Source of the DNA: Firmicutes bacterium CAG:124
Lineage (GTDB): Bacteria; Bacillota; Clostridia; Oscillospirales; Oscillospiraceae
DNA: 10,300 nt
Assembly (NCBI GenBank): GCA_000432135.1
Contig: HF990656.1
Span: 82,077-92,376, forward strand
Reading direction: 5' to 3'
Part shown: one piece after another, positions 1 to 8,280 of the stretch
How the letters are laid out: each line of letters starts with the position of its first letter
Position numbering within the stretch: position 1 is the stretch's first letter
Notes under the pieces: generated by a model
Databases searched by the model: none
What the model saw: the letters and a program-made list of their open reading frames with translations, nothing else
What the model was told of the DNA's origin: nothing
Made by a program: the position numbers and the translations under genes

Positions 1-1
1 G

Positions 2-448
2 GGGCGCGCGGGGGGGGGGGGGGGGGAGCCGGTGTTCGACCGGCTGCTGCTGGTGATGGACGCGGTCGGCCTGGGCGTGTTCACGGTCGTCGGCGTCCAG
101 TGCGCGTACCGGCAGGCAGAGCATGATACGCTGTTCCTGACCGTCTTCGTCGGCCTCATCACCGGCGTGGGCGGCGGCGTGCTGCGCGACGTGTTCTCCG
201 GCGAGCGGCCCTATATCTTCGTGCGGCACTTCTACGCCTGCGCATCGATCATCGGCGCGCTGATCTGCGCGCTGTGCTGGGACCGGCTGGGTGCGAACGC
301 GGCCATGCTCTTCGGCGCAGCAGCCATCGTTGTGCTGCGCCTGCTGGCGGCATATTACCACTGGAGTCTGCCGAAATCCGACTATCACGACGAGCCGCAG
401 ACAACTACCGCAGCGCAGACAAATCAAGATTCGGAGATACCACAATGA
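2..448 (+). CDS. TRIC/UPF0126-family channel protein, 3' part
   Basis: Partial membrane protein matching the second repeat of the UPF0126 / trimeric intracellular cation channel family (YicG-like). Numbering from the GTG at 32, a hydrophobic segment containing MDAVGLGVFTVVG (9-21) leads to the glycine-rich GVGGGVLRDV motif (45-54), then two more membrane segments (about 66-82 and 90-107) and a polar tail. Full family members are about 200 residues with two such repeats, so the first repeat is missing. The frame is open to the window edge, so the GTG at 32 is probably not a real start. Bases 10-26 are an uninterrupted G run that would code for glycines at a point where the family has no such tract, so the first ~28 bases are suspect. 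The stop overlaps the next ATG (ATGA, 445-448), implying translational coupling. The family is a proposed cation channel; the substrate here is unknown. Confidence 0.85.
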   Translation, partial: GRAGGGGGEPVFDRLLLVMDAVGLGVFTVVGVQCAYRQAEHDTLFLTVFVGLITGVGGGVLRDVFSGERPYIFVRHFYACASIIGALICALCWDRLGANAAMLFGAAAIVVLRLLAAYYHWSLPKSDYHDEPQTTTAAQTNQDSEIPQ

Positions 449-1311
449 ACCAGAAGAAATTGAATTTCACAGCGATCATCAGAGAAACGGCCGTTCTGAC
501 CGCAGCGGTGGCGATCATCGCGGCGGCGGTCTTCTTTTTCCTGTCCCCGAGCCACACCTCCGTCAGCAGCATTTCCGGCCTCGGCATCGTACTGTCCAAC
601 TTCATCCCCCTTCCCCTGTCGGCCATCACGATGATCCTGAACATCGTCCTTCTGATCATCGGCTTTCTCACCTGCGGAAAGGAATTCGGGGCGAAAACCG
701 TCTATACGAGTGTGATGCTGCCCGTATTTTTAGGACTTTTTGAGCTTGTTTTCCCGGATTACACGTCCATGACCGGCAGTCAGGAGCTGGACGTGCTCTG
801 CTACATTCTGGTGGTCAGCATCGGCCTGAGCATTCTGTTCAACCGGAACGCCTCGTCCGGCGGACTGGATATCGTGGCAAAGATCCTGAACAAATACCTG
901 CGCATGGATCTGGGCCGGGCCATGTCGCTGTCCGGTATGTGCGTGGCGCTGTCCGCCGCGCTTGTCTACGACAAAAAGACGGTAGTCTTAAGCATTCTGG
1001 GCACGTATTTCAACGGCATTATTCTGGATCATTTCATTTTCGACCACAACAAGAAACGCCGCGTCTGCATCATCACCGAAAAAGAGGAAGCACTGCGGCA
1101 GTTCATCATCAACGAGCTGCACAGCGGCGCCACGATCTACGAAGCCATCGGCGCATACAATCTGCAGCGCCACAACGAGATCATCACCATCGTCGATAAA
1201 AGCGAGTACCAGCGCCTGATGACCTTTATCAACCGCGAGGACCCGAAGGCGTTTATTACGGTTTACAACGTCTCCAATATGCAGTACCAGCCGAAGATCT
1301 GGAAAAAGTGA
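445..1311 (+). CDS. YitT-family membrane protein (DUF161 + DUF2179)
   Basis: 288-residue integral membrane protein of the YitT family. About five hydrophobic segments are visible (15-33, 45-73, 87-103, 117-132, 160-174). The family signature region NRNASSGGLDIVAKIL (133-148) precedes a cytoplasmic C-terminal domain (about 205-280), which begins KKRRVCIITEKEEALRQFI and has the DUF2179 (PF10035) pattern with a conserved GATIYEAIGAY stretch. The start is ATG 445 rather than an upstream in-frame codon: it overlaps the preceding stop as ATGA, and a GGAG sits at 432-435. Length and domain order are normal for the family. DUF2179 resembles ligand-binding domains but the transported or sensed molecule is not established. 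It is cotranscribed with the TRIC-like gene upstream. Confidence 0.92.
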   Translation: MNQKKLNFTAIIRETAVLTAAVAIIAAAVFFFLSPSHTSVSSISGLGIVLSNFIPLPLSAITMILNIVLLIIGFLTCGKEFGAKTVYTSVMLPVFLGLFELVFPDYTSMTGSQELDVLCYILVVSIGLSILFNRNASSGGLDIVAKILNKYLRMDLGRAMSLSGMCVALSAALVYDKKTVVLSILGTYFNGIILDHFIFDHNKKRRVCIITEKEEALRQFIINELHSGATIYEAIGAYNLQRHNEIITIVDKSEYQRLMTFINREDPKAFITVYNVSNMQYQPKIWKK

Positions 1312-1336
1312 CAATTTAGAATTTCAGGAGGCAGCT

Positions 1337-1954
1337 ATGCTGAACCACAAAGGATTTGACCTGTGGGCAGATGGATATGACAAAAGTGTCGGTCTTTCTG
1401 ACGAAGCGAATACCTACCCGTTTGCCGGATACAAAAAGGTACTCGCTGCAATTTTTCAGACTGTCATGCAGACCCCAAACGCGTCTGTGCTGGACATCGG
1501 GTTTGGAACTGCCGTGCTGACGGCGAAGCTGTATGAACAGGGCTGCACCATCTACGGGCAGGATTTCTCATCCAGAATGATCGAACTGGCATCCGAAAAA
1601 ATGCCGGACGCACAGCTATATCAGGGCGACTTTACAACGGGTCTGGTGGAGCCGCTGCGAGATCGCCGCTATGATTATATCGTCGCGACCTATTCGCTGC
1701 ACCATCTGACAGACGCGCAGAAAGTCGTATTTCTGTCCGCACTGCGCGGCTGTCTGAATGAAAACGGAAAAATTCTGATCGGCGACGTTGCGTTTGAAAC
1801 CCGCGGCGCGCTGAACCGGTGCAGGCAGAAAGCGGGAGCGGATTGGGATGTCGATGAAATTTATTTTGTCGCGGAAGAAATAAAAAAGGATTTTCCAGAC
1901 CTCTTATTTACGCAGCTATCCCCCTGCGCCGGTGTTCTGACGATCAGCAGGTAA
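1337..1954 (+). CDS. Class I SAM-dependent methyltransferase (YrrT-like)
   Basis: 205-residue Rossmann-fold methyltransferase. Motif I is VLDIGFGTA (51-59), where the last glycine of the usual GTG is alanine. The acidic end of strand 2 is GQDFSSRMIELA (74-85), with a candidate acidic motif GDF (97-99) and the post-motif YDYIVATYSLHHL (112-124). The opening NHKGFDLWADGYDKSV resembles YrrT-type small-molecule methyltransferases; the substrate cannot be told from sequence. An ideal AGGAGG (1326-1331) lies five bases before ATG 1337. The 25-base gap after the YitT stop and the lack of a clear promoter suggest readthrough from upstream. Its codon use looks less GC-rich than its neighbours', which may hint at a separate origin; this is an impression, not a calculation. 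A strong terminator follows directly. Confidence 0.88.
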   Translation: MLNHKGFDLWADGYDKSVGLSDEANTYPFAGYKKVLAAIFQTVMQTPNASVLDIGFGTAVLTAKLYEQGCTIYGQDFSSRMIELASEKMPDAQLYQGDFTTGLVEPLRDRRYDYIVATYSLHHLTDAQKVVFLSALRGCLNENGKILIGDVAFETRGALNRCRQKAGADWDVDEIYFVAEEIKKDFPDLLFTQLSPCAGVLTISR

Positions 1955-1971
1955 TTTTATTCTGGCAGAAC

Positions 1972-2014
1972 AGAAAAACTCCTCCGTATGCTACGGCATA
2001 CGGAGGAGCATTTT

Positions 2015-2016
<2 letters not shown>
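1972..2016. terminator. Bidirectional intrinsic terminator between methyltransferase and typA
   Basis: A perfect 13-bp stem (1979-1991 with 1996-2008) closes a TACG loop. On the + strand it is followed, after CA, by six T (2011-2016). On the - strand the five A at 1974-1978 give a T tract directly after the stem. It therefore ends transcripts arriving from both convergent genes. The last bases of the + strand T tract are also part of the typA stop codon (2015-2017). Confidence 0.93.
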
Positions 2017-3865
<1,849 letters not shown>

Positions 3866-3925
3866 ACTTGGCGCCCCTTCCTTCTTTGCCTGAAAGTTTC
3901 GTACATAAAAATCTCACAAAAAAGA

Positions 3926-3954
3926 ATTTTAACACAGACATACTGGAAATACAA
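3926..3954 (-). promoter_or_regulatory. Promoter of typA (sigma-A type, extended -10)
   Basis: Reading the - strand: TTGTAT (3954-3949), a 17-base spacer, then TAAAAT (3931-3926). TG lies one base before the -10, making an extended -10. It is about 60 bases upstream of the typA start, in an AT-rich stretch unlike the surrounding DNA. Confidence 0.7.
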
Positions 3955-4065
3955 GATTTTTCTGTGAGAAAATCGTGCAAATTTGCCGTTTCCGTGTGGG
4001 ATTTTTTGTGAAACCGCACAATCCGGCCCCGCAGCGCATACGATGGGGCGAAGGAGGGAGATCCC

Positions 4066-4572
4066 ATGCAACCACTCACAGAACAACAGACGCAGCGGGT
4101 CTGGAGCCGCGTGATGAATGCGCAGGCTGTCCCGGCTGCCCAGATGAACGAGCAAACCGGCTCCGGCAGCGCCGCAGCCGATTCTCTGACGCCCGAAAAG
4201 CTTCTCGAGCTGATACGGGATGAACGCGCCGACAGCGCGCTCTACGCGCACCTCGCCTGCCGCATGAAGGGCAAAGCGCAGGCGATGCTGCGCGAGATGG
4301 CCCGGCAGGAGGCCTGCCACGCGAAGCAGTTCGGCGCGGTCTATTTCCTCAAGACCGGCAAAAAAGCCTGCCCCGGCAGGCCGGATGCGCCGTGCGTCAC
4401 CTGCATCAACGAAACGCTCCGCCAGCGCTATTCCGAGGAGCACGCCGCGCACGAGGCGTATGAAGCGCTCGCCGAAAACGCCGGAACGCACCGCTGTATG
4501 CTGCTGAAGATCGCCGAGGAGGAATGCGGCCACGCGCAGATGATCCTGTGCATCCTGCAGACCTGCCTGTAA
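4066..4572 (+). CDS. Ferritin-like diiron protein (rubrerythrin-related)
   Basis: 168-residue four-helix-bundle protein. After a low-complexity N-terminal region (1-42), metal-binding residues appear in the ferritin-like order: E53 in RDERADSALY, E82xxH85 in QEACHAKQF, a glutamate in EEHAAHEAYE (124-131) and E153xxH156 in EEECGHAQ. That is the two-fold E...ExxH pattern of rubrerythrin/ferritin-like diiron domains. There is no rubredoxin domain, so it is not a full rubrerythrin; peroxide or iron handling in an anaerobe is the likely role but is inferred. Nine cysteines are unusual, including a CPGRPDAPCVTC segment (102-113) between helices 2 and 3 that may bind another metal or form disulfides. 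ATG 4066 has a strong GGAGGGAG RBS at 4052-4059. No clear terminator follows; the structured region 4583-5037 does. Confidence 0.85.
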   Translation: MQPLTEQQTQRVWSRVMNAQAVPAAQMNEQTGSGSAAADSLTPEKLLELIRDERADSALYAHLACRMKGKAQAMLREMARQEACHAKQFGAVYFLKTGKKACPGRPDAPCVTCINETLRQRYSEEHAAHEAYEALAENAGTHRCMLLKIAEEECGHAQMILCILQTCL

Positions 4573-4582
4573 CGCTCCATAC

Positions 4583-4602
4583 CGTTCAGGTGCACCTGAG
4601 CG
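4583..4602. repeat. 20-base near-perfect palindrome after the ferritin-like gene
   Basis: The 14-base core 4586-4599 is a perfect palindrome centred on GTGCAC. The arms extend to 4583-4602 with a single T/G pair (4585/4600), a U-G wobble in a + strand RNA. It starts 11 bases after the stop codon. No T tract follows, so it is not a standard terminator. It could be a dimeric protein-binding site or an mRNA 3'-end hairpin. Confidence 0.6.
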
Positions 4603-4612
4603 CTGTAACATT

Positions 4613-4773
4613 CTGCGGTCAGCGATGTTCTTGTCAAGGTAAGAACACATATTGAAATCATTTGAGGCCCGGGGGGTTTCGATTTCCCCCCGGACCTCCT
4701 TGAAGCGACCAGGAAAACCGCTTCGGTTTTCTTGGATCTTTCCCGTGATAACAAGAACAGCGTTGAGCCTCAG
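4613..4773 (+). ncRNA. Candidate structured RNA domain, unidentified
   Basis: The segment folds into a compact three-way arrangement. The closing helix P1 pairs 4613-4634 with 4751-4773: about 20 pairs, with two mismatches and one bulged G. Inside it, CAAGG (4635-4639) can pair with CCTTG (4698-4702) around hairpin A, which pairs 4664-4676 with 4686-4698 (12 of 13 pairs, loop 4677-4685). Hairpin B pairs 4709-4719 with 4725-4735 (11 pairs, one G-U). An alternative helix GAAGCG (4702-4707) with CGCTTC (4719-4724) excludes hairpin B. The wobbles at 4622/4763 and 4712/4732 are G-U only if + is transcribed, but one pair (4668/4694) favours the other strand. I see none of the conserved cores of RNase P, tmRNA, SRP or a T-box. 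Strand, boundaries and function are inferred. Confidence 0.35.
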
Positions 4774-4870
4774 CAGTCAGCAAGACCAATGCGAATTCGT
4801 ACTGCCCTGCAAATTTTGAACGCAATGCGTTTTTACCGCAGACATTCAAACGCAGCGATCCACAAATCTG

Positions 4871-4986
4871 GTGTACCGTAACAGGCGGCGCGTACCATAG
4901 CGCCCGTAAGGTGAGTATGTGTGTTCGTAACGTCTAAAAACTCGTTGCTTTCCTAGGGTGTACCCGCAGTACGTACCAAACGTACC
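4871..4986. repeat. Cluster of short GTACC / CGTA repeats
   Basis: Five GTACC copies, all on the + strand (4873, 4892, 4960, 4973, 4982), three of them as CGTACC. Three further CGTAA copies lie at 4877, 4905 and 4926. GGTGTACC occurs twice (4870-4877 and 4957-4964), and ACGTACC twice almost in tandem (4971-4977, 4980-4986). No coding frame explains this. It may be a cluster of protein-binding sites or part of the adjacent structured RNA. Confidence 0.4.
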
Positions 4987-5003
4987 TCAGCGCCCCTTTT
5001 CTC

Positions 5004-5037
5004 CCCTATCTTTTCCGGCAAGACGGAAAAGATAGGG
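5004..5037. repeat. 14-bp perfect hairpin downstream of the CFI-box gene
   Basis: A perfect 14-bp stem (5004-5017 with 5024-5037) and six-base loop GCAAGA, 23 bases after the stop of the - strand gene. Neither side has a T tract, so by the usual criteria it is not an intrinsic terminator. It could protect an mRNA 3' end, serve a Rho-dependent stop, or close a + strand RNA that begins in the structured region to its left. Confidence 0.6.
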
Positions 5038-5060
5038 CCGCCGGAGGCATGACCGCTATC

Positions 5061-5969
5061 TCAGTTCAGATACTTCCGCTCCAGATCGCGCACCATCTGC
5101 ACGTAACGGGTCTTGCAGTCTGCATTGCGTCCGGCCAGCAGGTCTTCGTAGCATGGAGTCAGATACTGCTCACGGATGCGCTCATAGGACGCGTGACGGT
5201 CAGAGCAGGTGTTGATGCAGGTCACGATGCCGGGGGCAATGTTATAATACTCGCGGATAAGCGCTTCGCCGTCCGGCTGCGCGGCAAGATAGCCGTCGCG
5301 GAAGGCGCGGAAGGCGGTAAGCTCCGCGCAGTCGTCCGGCTTACCGAGTTCCTGACAAACGGCGGTCGTGATGAAGCACAGACCGAGGAATTTTTTGCGG
5401 AAGCCGCCGGAAATGGACTCGTAATCGCCCAGATAAAACGGGGATTTGGGATACCGTTCGACCCATTTTTTCTGCAGCAGCGACACAAATTCCTCGCTGA
5501 CCGGCAGCTGCAGCTTGCGCACCATCGGCACAAAGAAGATCGCCAGAATGACCTTTTCGTCCTCCATATCGTTTTTCCCCATCCAGCCTGCCGCCAACTC
5601 GTCCAGCATGGCCTCGGCGGCCCGGTCAAGCAGCTCTGTCTGCCGCTCGGGGCGCACGCCGCTGTTCAGCTCCTGAATGACCGGGGCACAGCCAGTCTCA
5701 TATGTCTCAAACGCCTCAAAAAACGCGTCGCGCAGGATCTTTTTCTGGTAGCCGCGGAAGTTTTGCACGCACCAGCCCAGCCTCGACACGGCATGGTCAA
5801 AGCTCACCGCGCAGTCCTCCTCCGAACAAGACGCTTCCTCCGGCTGCATAAGGAGCTGCCGCTTCGTCAGCCGTTCTCCGCAGTACATACACGAAAAGCG
5901 CTCCAGCTCCGCCGGAATTTGCAGCGTATGCCCGCATTTCGGGCACAGACCGGTCGTCATTTCTTCCAT
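5061..5969 (-). CDS. Zinc-ribbon protein with CFI-box C-terminal domain
   Basis: 302-residue predicted cytoplasmic protein. A treble-clef type zinc ribbon sits at the N-terminus: CPKC (9-12) and CMYC (27-30). The middle (55-190) is helical with no family I recognise. The C-terminal part has the CFI-box pattern: CFITTAVC (198-205), ELTAFRAFRDGYL (216-228) and EYYNIAPGIV (240-249). The family's function is unknown. ATG 5969 is preferred over an in-frame TTG at 6029: that TTG is the first codon of a TTGACA -35 element, and AGGTG lies six bases before ATG 5969. A likely promoter (6001-6029) separates it from the anti-sigma gene, although readthrough is possible. No signal peptide or membrane segment is seen. 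Confidence 0.8.
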   Translation of the reverse strand: MEEMTTGLCPKCGHTLQIPAELERFSCMYCGERLTKRQLLMQPEEASCSEEDCAVSFDHAVSRLGWCVQNFRGYQKKILRDAFFEAFETYETGCAPVIQELNSGVRPERQTELLDRAAEAMLDELAAGWMGKNDMEDEKVILAIFFVPMVRKLQLPVSEEFVSLLQKKWVERYPKSPFYLGDYESISGGFRKKFLGLCFITTAVCQELGKPDDCAELTAFRAFRDGYLAAQPDGEALIREYYNIAPGIVTCINTCSDRHASYERIREQYLTPCYEDLLAGRNADCKTRYVQMVRDLERKYLN

Positions 5970-6000
5970 CAAAGGCACCTGCTTTCGTTGTGTTGCGTTT

Positions 6001-6029
6001 ATTCTTTCATATTTTCGGGCTTCTGTCAA
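6001..6029 (-). promoter_or_regulatory. Promoter of the CFI-box gene
   Basis: On the - strand, a consensus TTGACA (6029-6024), a 17-base spacer and AAGAAT (6006-6001). The -35 begins three bases after the anti-sigma stop codon. The -10 is a fair match, 4 of 6. It lacks the AAC/CGT elements typical of ECF promoters, so it looks sigma-A dependent. Confidence 0.55.
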
Positions 6030-6032
6030 GCC

Positions 6033-6695
6033 TTACGGCAGCACCAGCACATATGCCGCTTCCTTTTCCGGCAGATCGGAGAATACGTCGTCGGGCGAAT
6101 AGGCCGCCGCACCGTATTCGTCCAGAATCGTCTGCGCCAGCTGGCCCGTCACGCAATACAGCCGGGCGCCGCTCTGCGCCGTTTCATACGGCGTTGTTTC
6201 CAATTCGGCCGGAACGCCGCTGTTCCACACCAGCAGCACGTCCAGCCCTGTCTCGGCGGAAAGCTCCGCCGCCTGCTGTGCGGCGGCTTCGTCCGGTGCT
6301 TCCGCACCGGTCTGCGCAAAGATCTGCTCGACCGCCGAGCCGATATTGACCGAGATCACGTCGGTCTGCTCAAAGCCCGGCAGCGCGATCAGCCCCGCCT
6401 TGCCCGCCAGCAGCACGAGCGCTGCGGCCGCCGCAATGGCCGCAGCGGGAAGCCAGGCGCGGCGCGGCTTCCTTTTCTGCTCCTGCCGGATCGCCCGCAT
6501 CACGCCGTCGTGCAGCGCCGCAGGCGGCTCCAGCTCGCTTTCCTGCAGCAGCGCGTCCAGCTCGTGCAGCTGCCGCCATGTTTCCCGGCAGTCCGGACAG
6601 GCGTCCAGATGGGCCTGCAGCGCCGCCGATTCCTCCGCTGTCAGCGCCTCGTCCAGCTCCCGGTTCATAAGCTCCAGCGCGTTTTCACAGTTCAT
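6033..6695 (-). CDS. Zinc-finger (zf-HC2) transmembrane anti-sigma factor
   Basis: 220-residue membrane protein. The N-terminal ZAS/zf-HC2 motif is C3 ... H29xxxC33xxC36 (in QAHLDACPDC), which holds an ECF sigma factor inactive at the membrane. A basic stretch RKPRR (75-79) precedes one membrane helix (about 81-103, mostly Ala/Leu). An outer domain of about 115 residues follows, without a recognised fold, and would be the sensor or the target of regulated proteolysis. ATG 6695 has an AGGAGGT RBS nine bases upstream. It follows the sigma gene by 18 bases, the standard sigma then anti-sigma order. The signal is unknown. Confidence 0.88.
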   Translation of the reverse strand: MNCENALELMNRELDEALTAEESAALQAHLDACPDCRETWRQLHELDALLQESELEPPAALHDGVMRAIRQEQKRKPRRAWLPAAAIAAAAALVLLAGKAGLIALPGFEQTDVISVNIGSAVEQIFAQTGAEAPDEAAAQQAAELSAETGLDVLLVWNSGVPAELETTPYETAQSGARLYCVTGQLAQTILDEYGAAAYSPDDVFSDLPEKEAAYVLVLP

Positions 6696-6713
6696 GGCTC
6701 GCCCACCTCCTGT

Positions 6714-7316
6714 TTATTCCGAGCGTTTAGACGCGCCGGTTTCAAAAAAGTTCCCGGCGTCCAATCTTTTTTTCAATTGGAGCCGCGCACGCGCCAGACG
6801 CGACTTGACCGTTCCGACCGGAAGATCCATGATCTGCGCGATCTGCTCATACGGCAGCTGCCGCACCACGCGAAGCTCCAGAATTTCGCGGAAATCGACC
6901 GGGAGCGCGTTCATGGCATTCCGGATGGCCTCCTGCTTTTCGTTGAAGATCACGCGTTCCTCCGGCAGCGGTTCAGGGTCTGGAACGGACAGCTCCTTCC
7001 CCTCGTCCTCATCATCGGAAAACGTGAGCGAAACGTGCTGCTGCCGCTTCTGCTTGCGCAGAAAGTCGATGCAGACGTTCTGCGTCATCCGGTAGAGCCA
7101 GGTGGAGAACGCCGCGTCAAACTGATACTGCGCCAGCGTCCGCCACAGCTTCAGAAACACCTCCTGCGACAGGTCGAGCGCGTCCTCGGCGTTTCCCGCC
7201 ATGCGCCAGCAAATATTATAGACCGGTTTCTGATGCAGCAGCATCAGCTGCTCAAACGCAGCCGCGTCCTGCGCGGCCGCTCTGCGGATCAGGCTGTCAT
7301 CCTGCAAGAGCTTCAC
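6714..7316 (-). CDS. ECF RNA polymerase sigma factor (sigma-70 family)
   Basis: 200-residue ECF sigma factor. Region 2 spans about 20-90, with DLSQEVFLKLWR (48-59) and FSTWLYRMTQNVCIDFLRK (70-88). An acidic linker DDEDE (101-105) follows. Region 4 spans about 125-187 with the helix-turn-helix YEQIAQIMDLPVGTVKSRLARARLQLKK (156-183, split here only by length). It directs RNA polymerase to stress promoters once the downstream anti-sigma factor releases it. The start is GTG 7316, overlapping the dusB stop as GTGA, so translation is probably coupled to dusB. There is no separate AGGAGG; only a purine-rich AGAGAG lies upstream. No autoregulated ECF promoter is visible in front of it. Confidence 0.93.
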   Translation of the reverse strand: MKLLQDDSLIRRAAAQDAAAFEQLMLLHQKPVYNICWRMAGNAEDALDLSQEVFLKLWRTLAQYQFDAAFSTWLYRMTQNVCIDFLRKQKRQQHVSLTFSDDEDEGKELSVPDPEPLPEERVIFNEKQEAIRNAMNALPVDFREILELRVVRQLPYEQIAQIMDLPVGTVKSRLARARLQLKKRLDAGNFFETGASKRSE

Positions 7317-8278
7317 CCCAAATCTCTCTTGATCCCGTCTGCGATCCGTTCGATCTCGTCCATCGTCGAGATCGCCGAAATTTTTTCCTTATAATAGCCG
7401 CTGTGCGCAACGCCGCGCAGGTACCATGCGAAATGCTTCCGCGCCTCCAGACAGGCGATGTGTTCGCCCTTATCCTGCGCCGCAAGGCGGAACTGCCGCA
7501 GAGCCGTATTGACGCGGTCGCATAGAGGCGGCGTTTCCGGCACGGCCTCGCCGCGCAGCGCGGCCTGCGCCTGTTCGAACACCCAAGGGTCGCCGAACGT
7601 CGTCCGGCCCAGCATGAGCAGATCCGCTCCCGTGCGCGCCTTGCACTTCACCGCGTCCTCCGCCGTAAAAATATCGCCGTTGGCGATCACGGGGATCTTC
7701 ACGGCCTCCTTGACCGCGCGAATGCAGTCCCAGTCGGCAACGCCGGAATAGAGCATGGTCTTCGTCCTGCCGTGGACGGCGATCGCCGACGCGCCCGCCT
7801 GCTCGAGCATTGCGGCCAGCTCCGGCGCGTTGCATGAGCTCTTGTCCCAACCCTTGCGCATCTTGACCGTGACCGGCACCGGCACGGCTTTCACAACGGC
7901 CTCGACGATCCGCGCAGCCTTTTCCGGGTCCTTCATCAGCGCGCTCCCGTCGCCGTTGTTCGCGATCTTCGGCATGGGGCAGCCCATGTTGATATCGATA
8001 AAATCCGCGCCCGACGCCTCCAGCGCCAGCGCCGCGCCGTCCGCCATGACGGACGGGTCATTGCCGAAGATCTGCGCGCCGCAGACGCCGAGCGGCGTTT
8101 TGTGCAGCAGACTTCTGCTCTTTTTATCCTGATAGATCAGCGCACGGGACGAGACCATTTCCGTCACCGTCACCGCCGCGCCCAATTCCGCGCAGATCGT
8201 GCGGAACGCCAGATCCGTTACCCCCGCCATCGGCGCAAGCACCAGATCGCCCATGATTTCCAAATTTCCCAGTTTCAT
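7313..8278 (-). CDS. dusB: tRNA-dihydrouridine synthase (DusB/NifR3 family)
   Basis: 321-residue flavin-dependent enzyme that reduces uridine to dihydrouridine in tRNA D-loops using NADPH. The TIM-barrel motifs are intact: APMAGVTD (15-22), the catalytic cysteine C100 in NMGCP (97-101), VKMRKGW (138-144), HGRT (169-172), ANGDI (199-203) and GR (224-225). The C-terminal helical tRNA-binding domain holds ARKHFAWYLRG. Length is normal. The paralogue is inferred from the NMGCPxPKI form; another Dus type is less likely. It starts two bases after the dCMP deaminase stop with only a weak GGAA ahead, so it depends on the upstream gene. Its stop overlaps the sigma factor start. Confidence 0.93.
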   Translation of the reverse strand: MKLGNLEIMGDLVLAPMAGVTDLAFRTICAELGAAVTVTEMVSSRALIYQDKKSRSLLHKTPLGVCGAQIFGNDPSVMADGAALALEASGADFIDINMGCPMPKIANNGDGSALMKDPEKAARIVEAVVKAVPVPVTVKMRKGWDKSSCNAPELAAMLEQAGASAIAVHGRTKTMLYSGVADWDCIRAVKEAVKIPVIANGDIFTAEDAVKCKARTGADLLMLGRTTFGDPWVFEQAQAALRGEAVPETPPLCDRVNTALRQFRLAAQDKGEHIACLEARKHFAWYLRGVAHSGYYKEKISAISTMDEIERIADGIKRDLG

Positions 8279-8280
8279 GC

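Noticed and set aside
4610..4637. Possible - strand promoter (TTGACA-16-CAGAAT) antisense to the ferritin-like gene
   Set aside because: The -10 is poor, and the -35 bases are part of the long P1 helix region, so the match may be incidental. A mapped transcript would be needed to call it.
4428..4849. Two short - strand frames crossing the structured intergenic region
   Set aside because: The translated peptides come from hairpin sequence (glycine- and proline-rich runs), have no convincing RBS and match no family I know.
4573..5060. RNase P RNA, tmRNA, SRP RNA or T-box in the convergent gap
   Set aside because: I looked on both strands for conserved cores such as GAGGAAAGTC, GTCAGGTCCGGAAGGAAGC and a tRNA-like CCA end and found none.
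5970..6029. TTG start adding 20 residues to the CFI-box protein
   Set aside because: The TTG is part of a TTGACA promoter element and has no RBS; ATG 5969 has one.
5049..7394. 781-codon open frame on the + strand opposite the CFI-box, anti-sigma and sigma genes
   Set aside because: Its composition is rich in Arg/His/Gln/Leu, typical of antisense translation, and the three - strand genes beneath have clear domains and ribosome binding sites.
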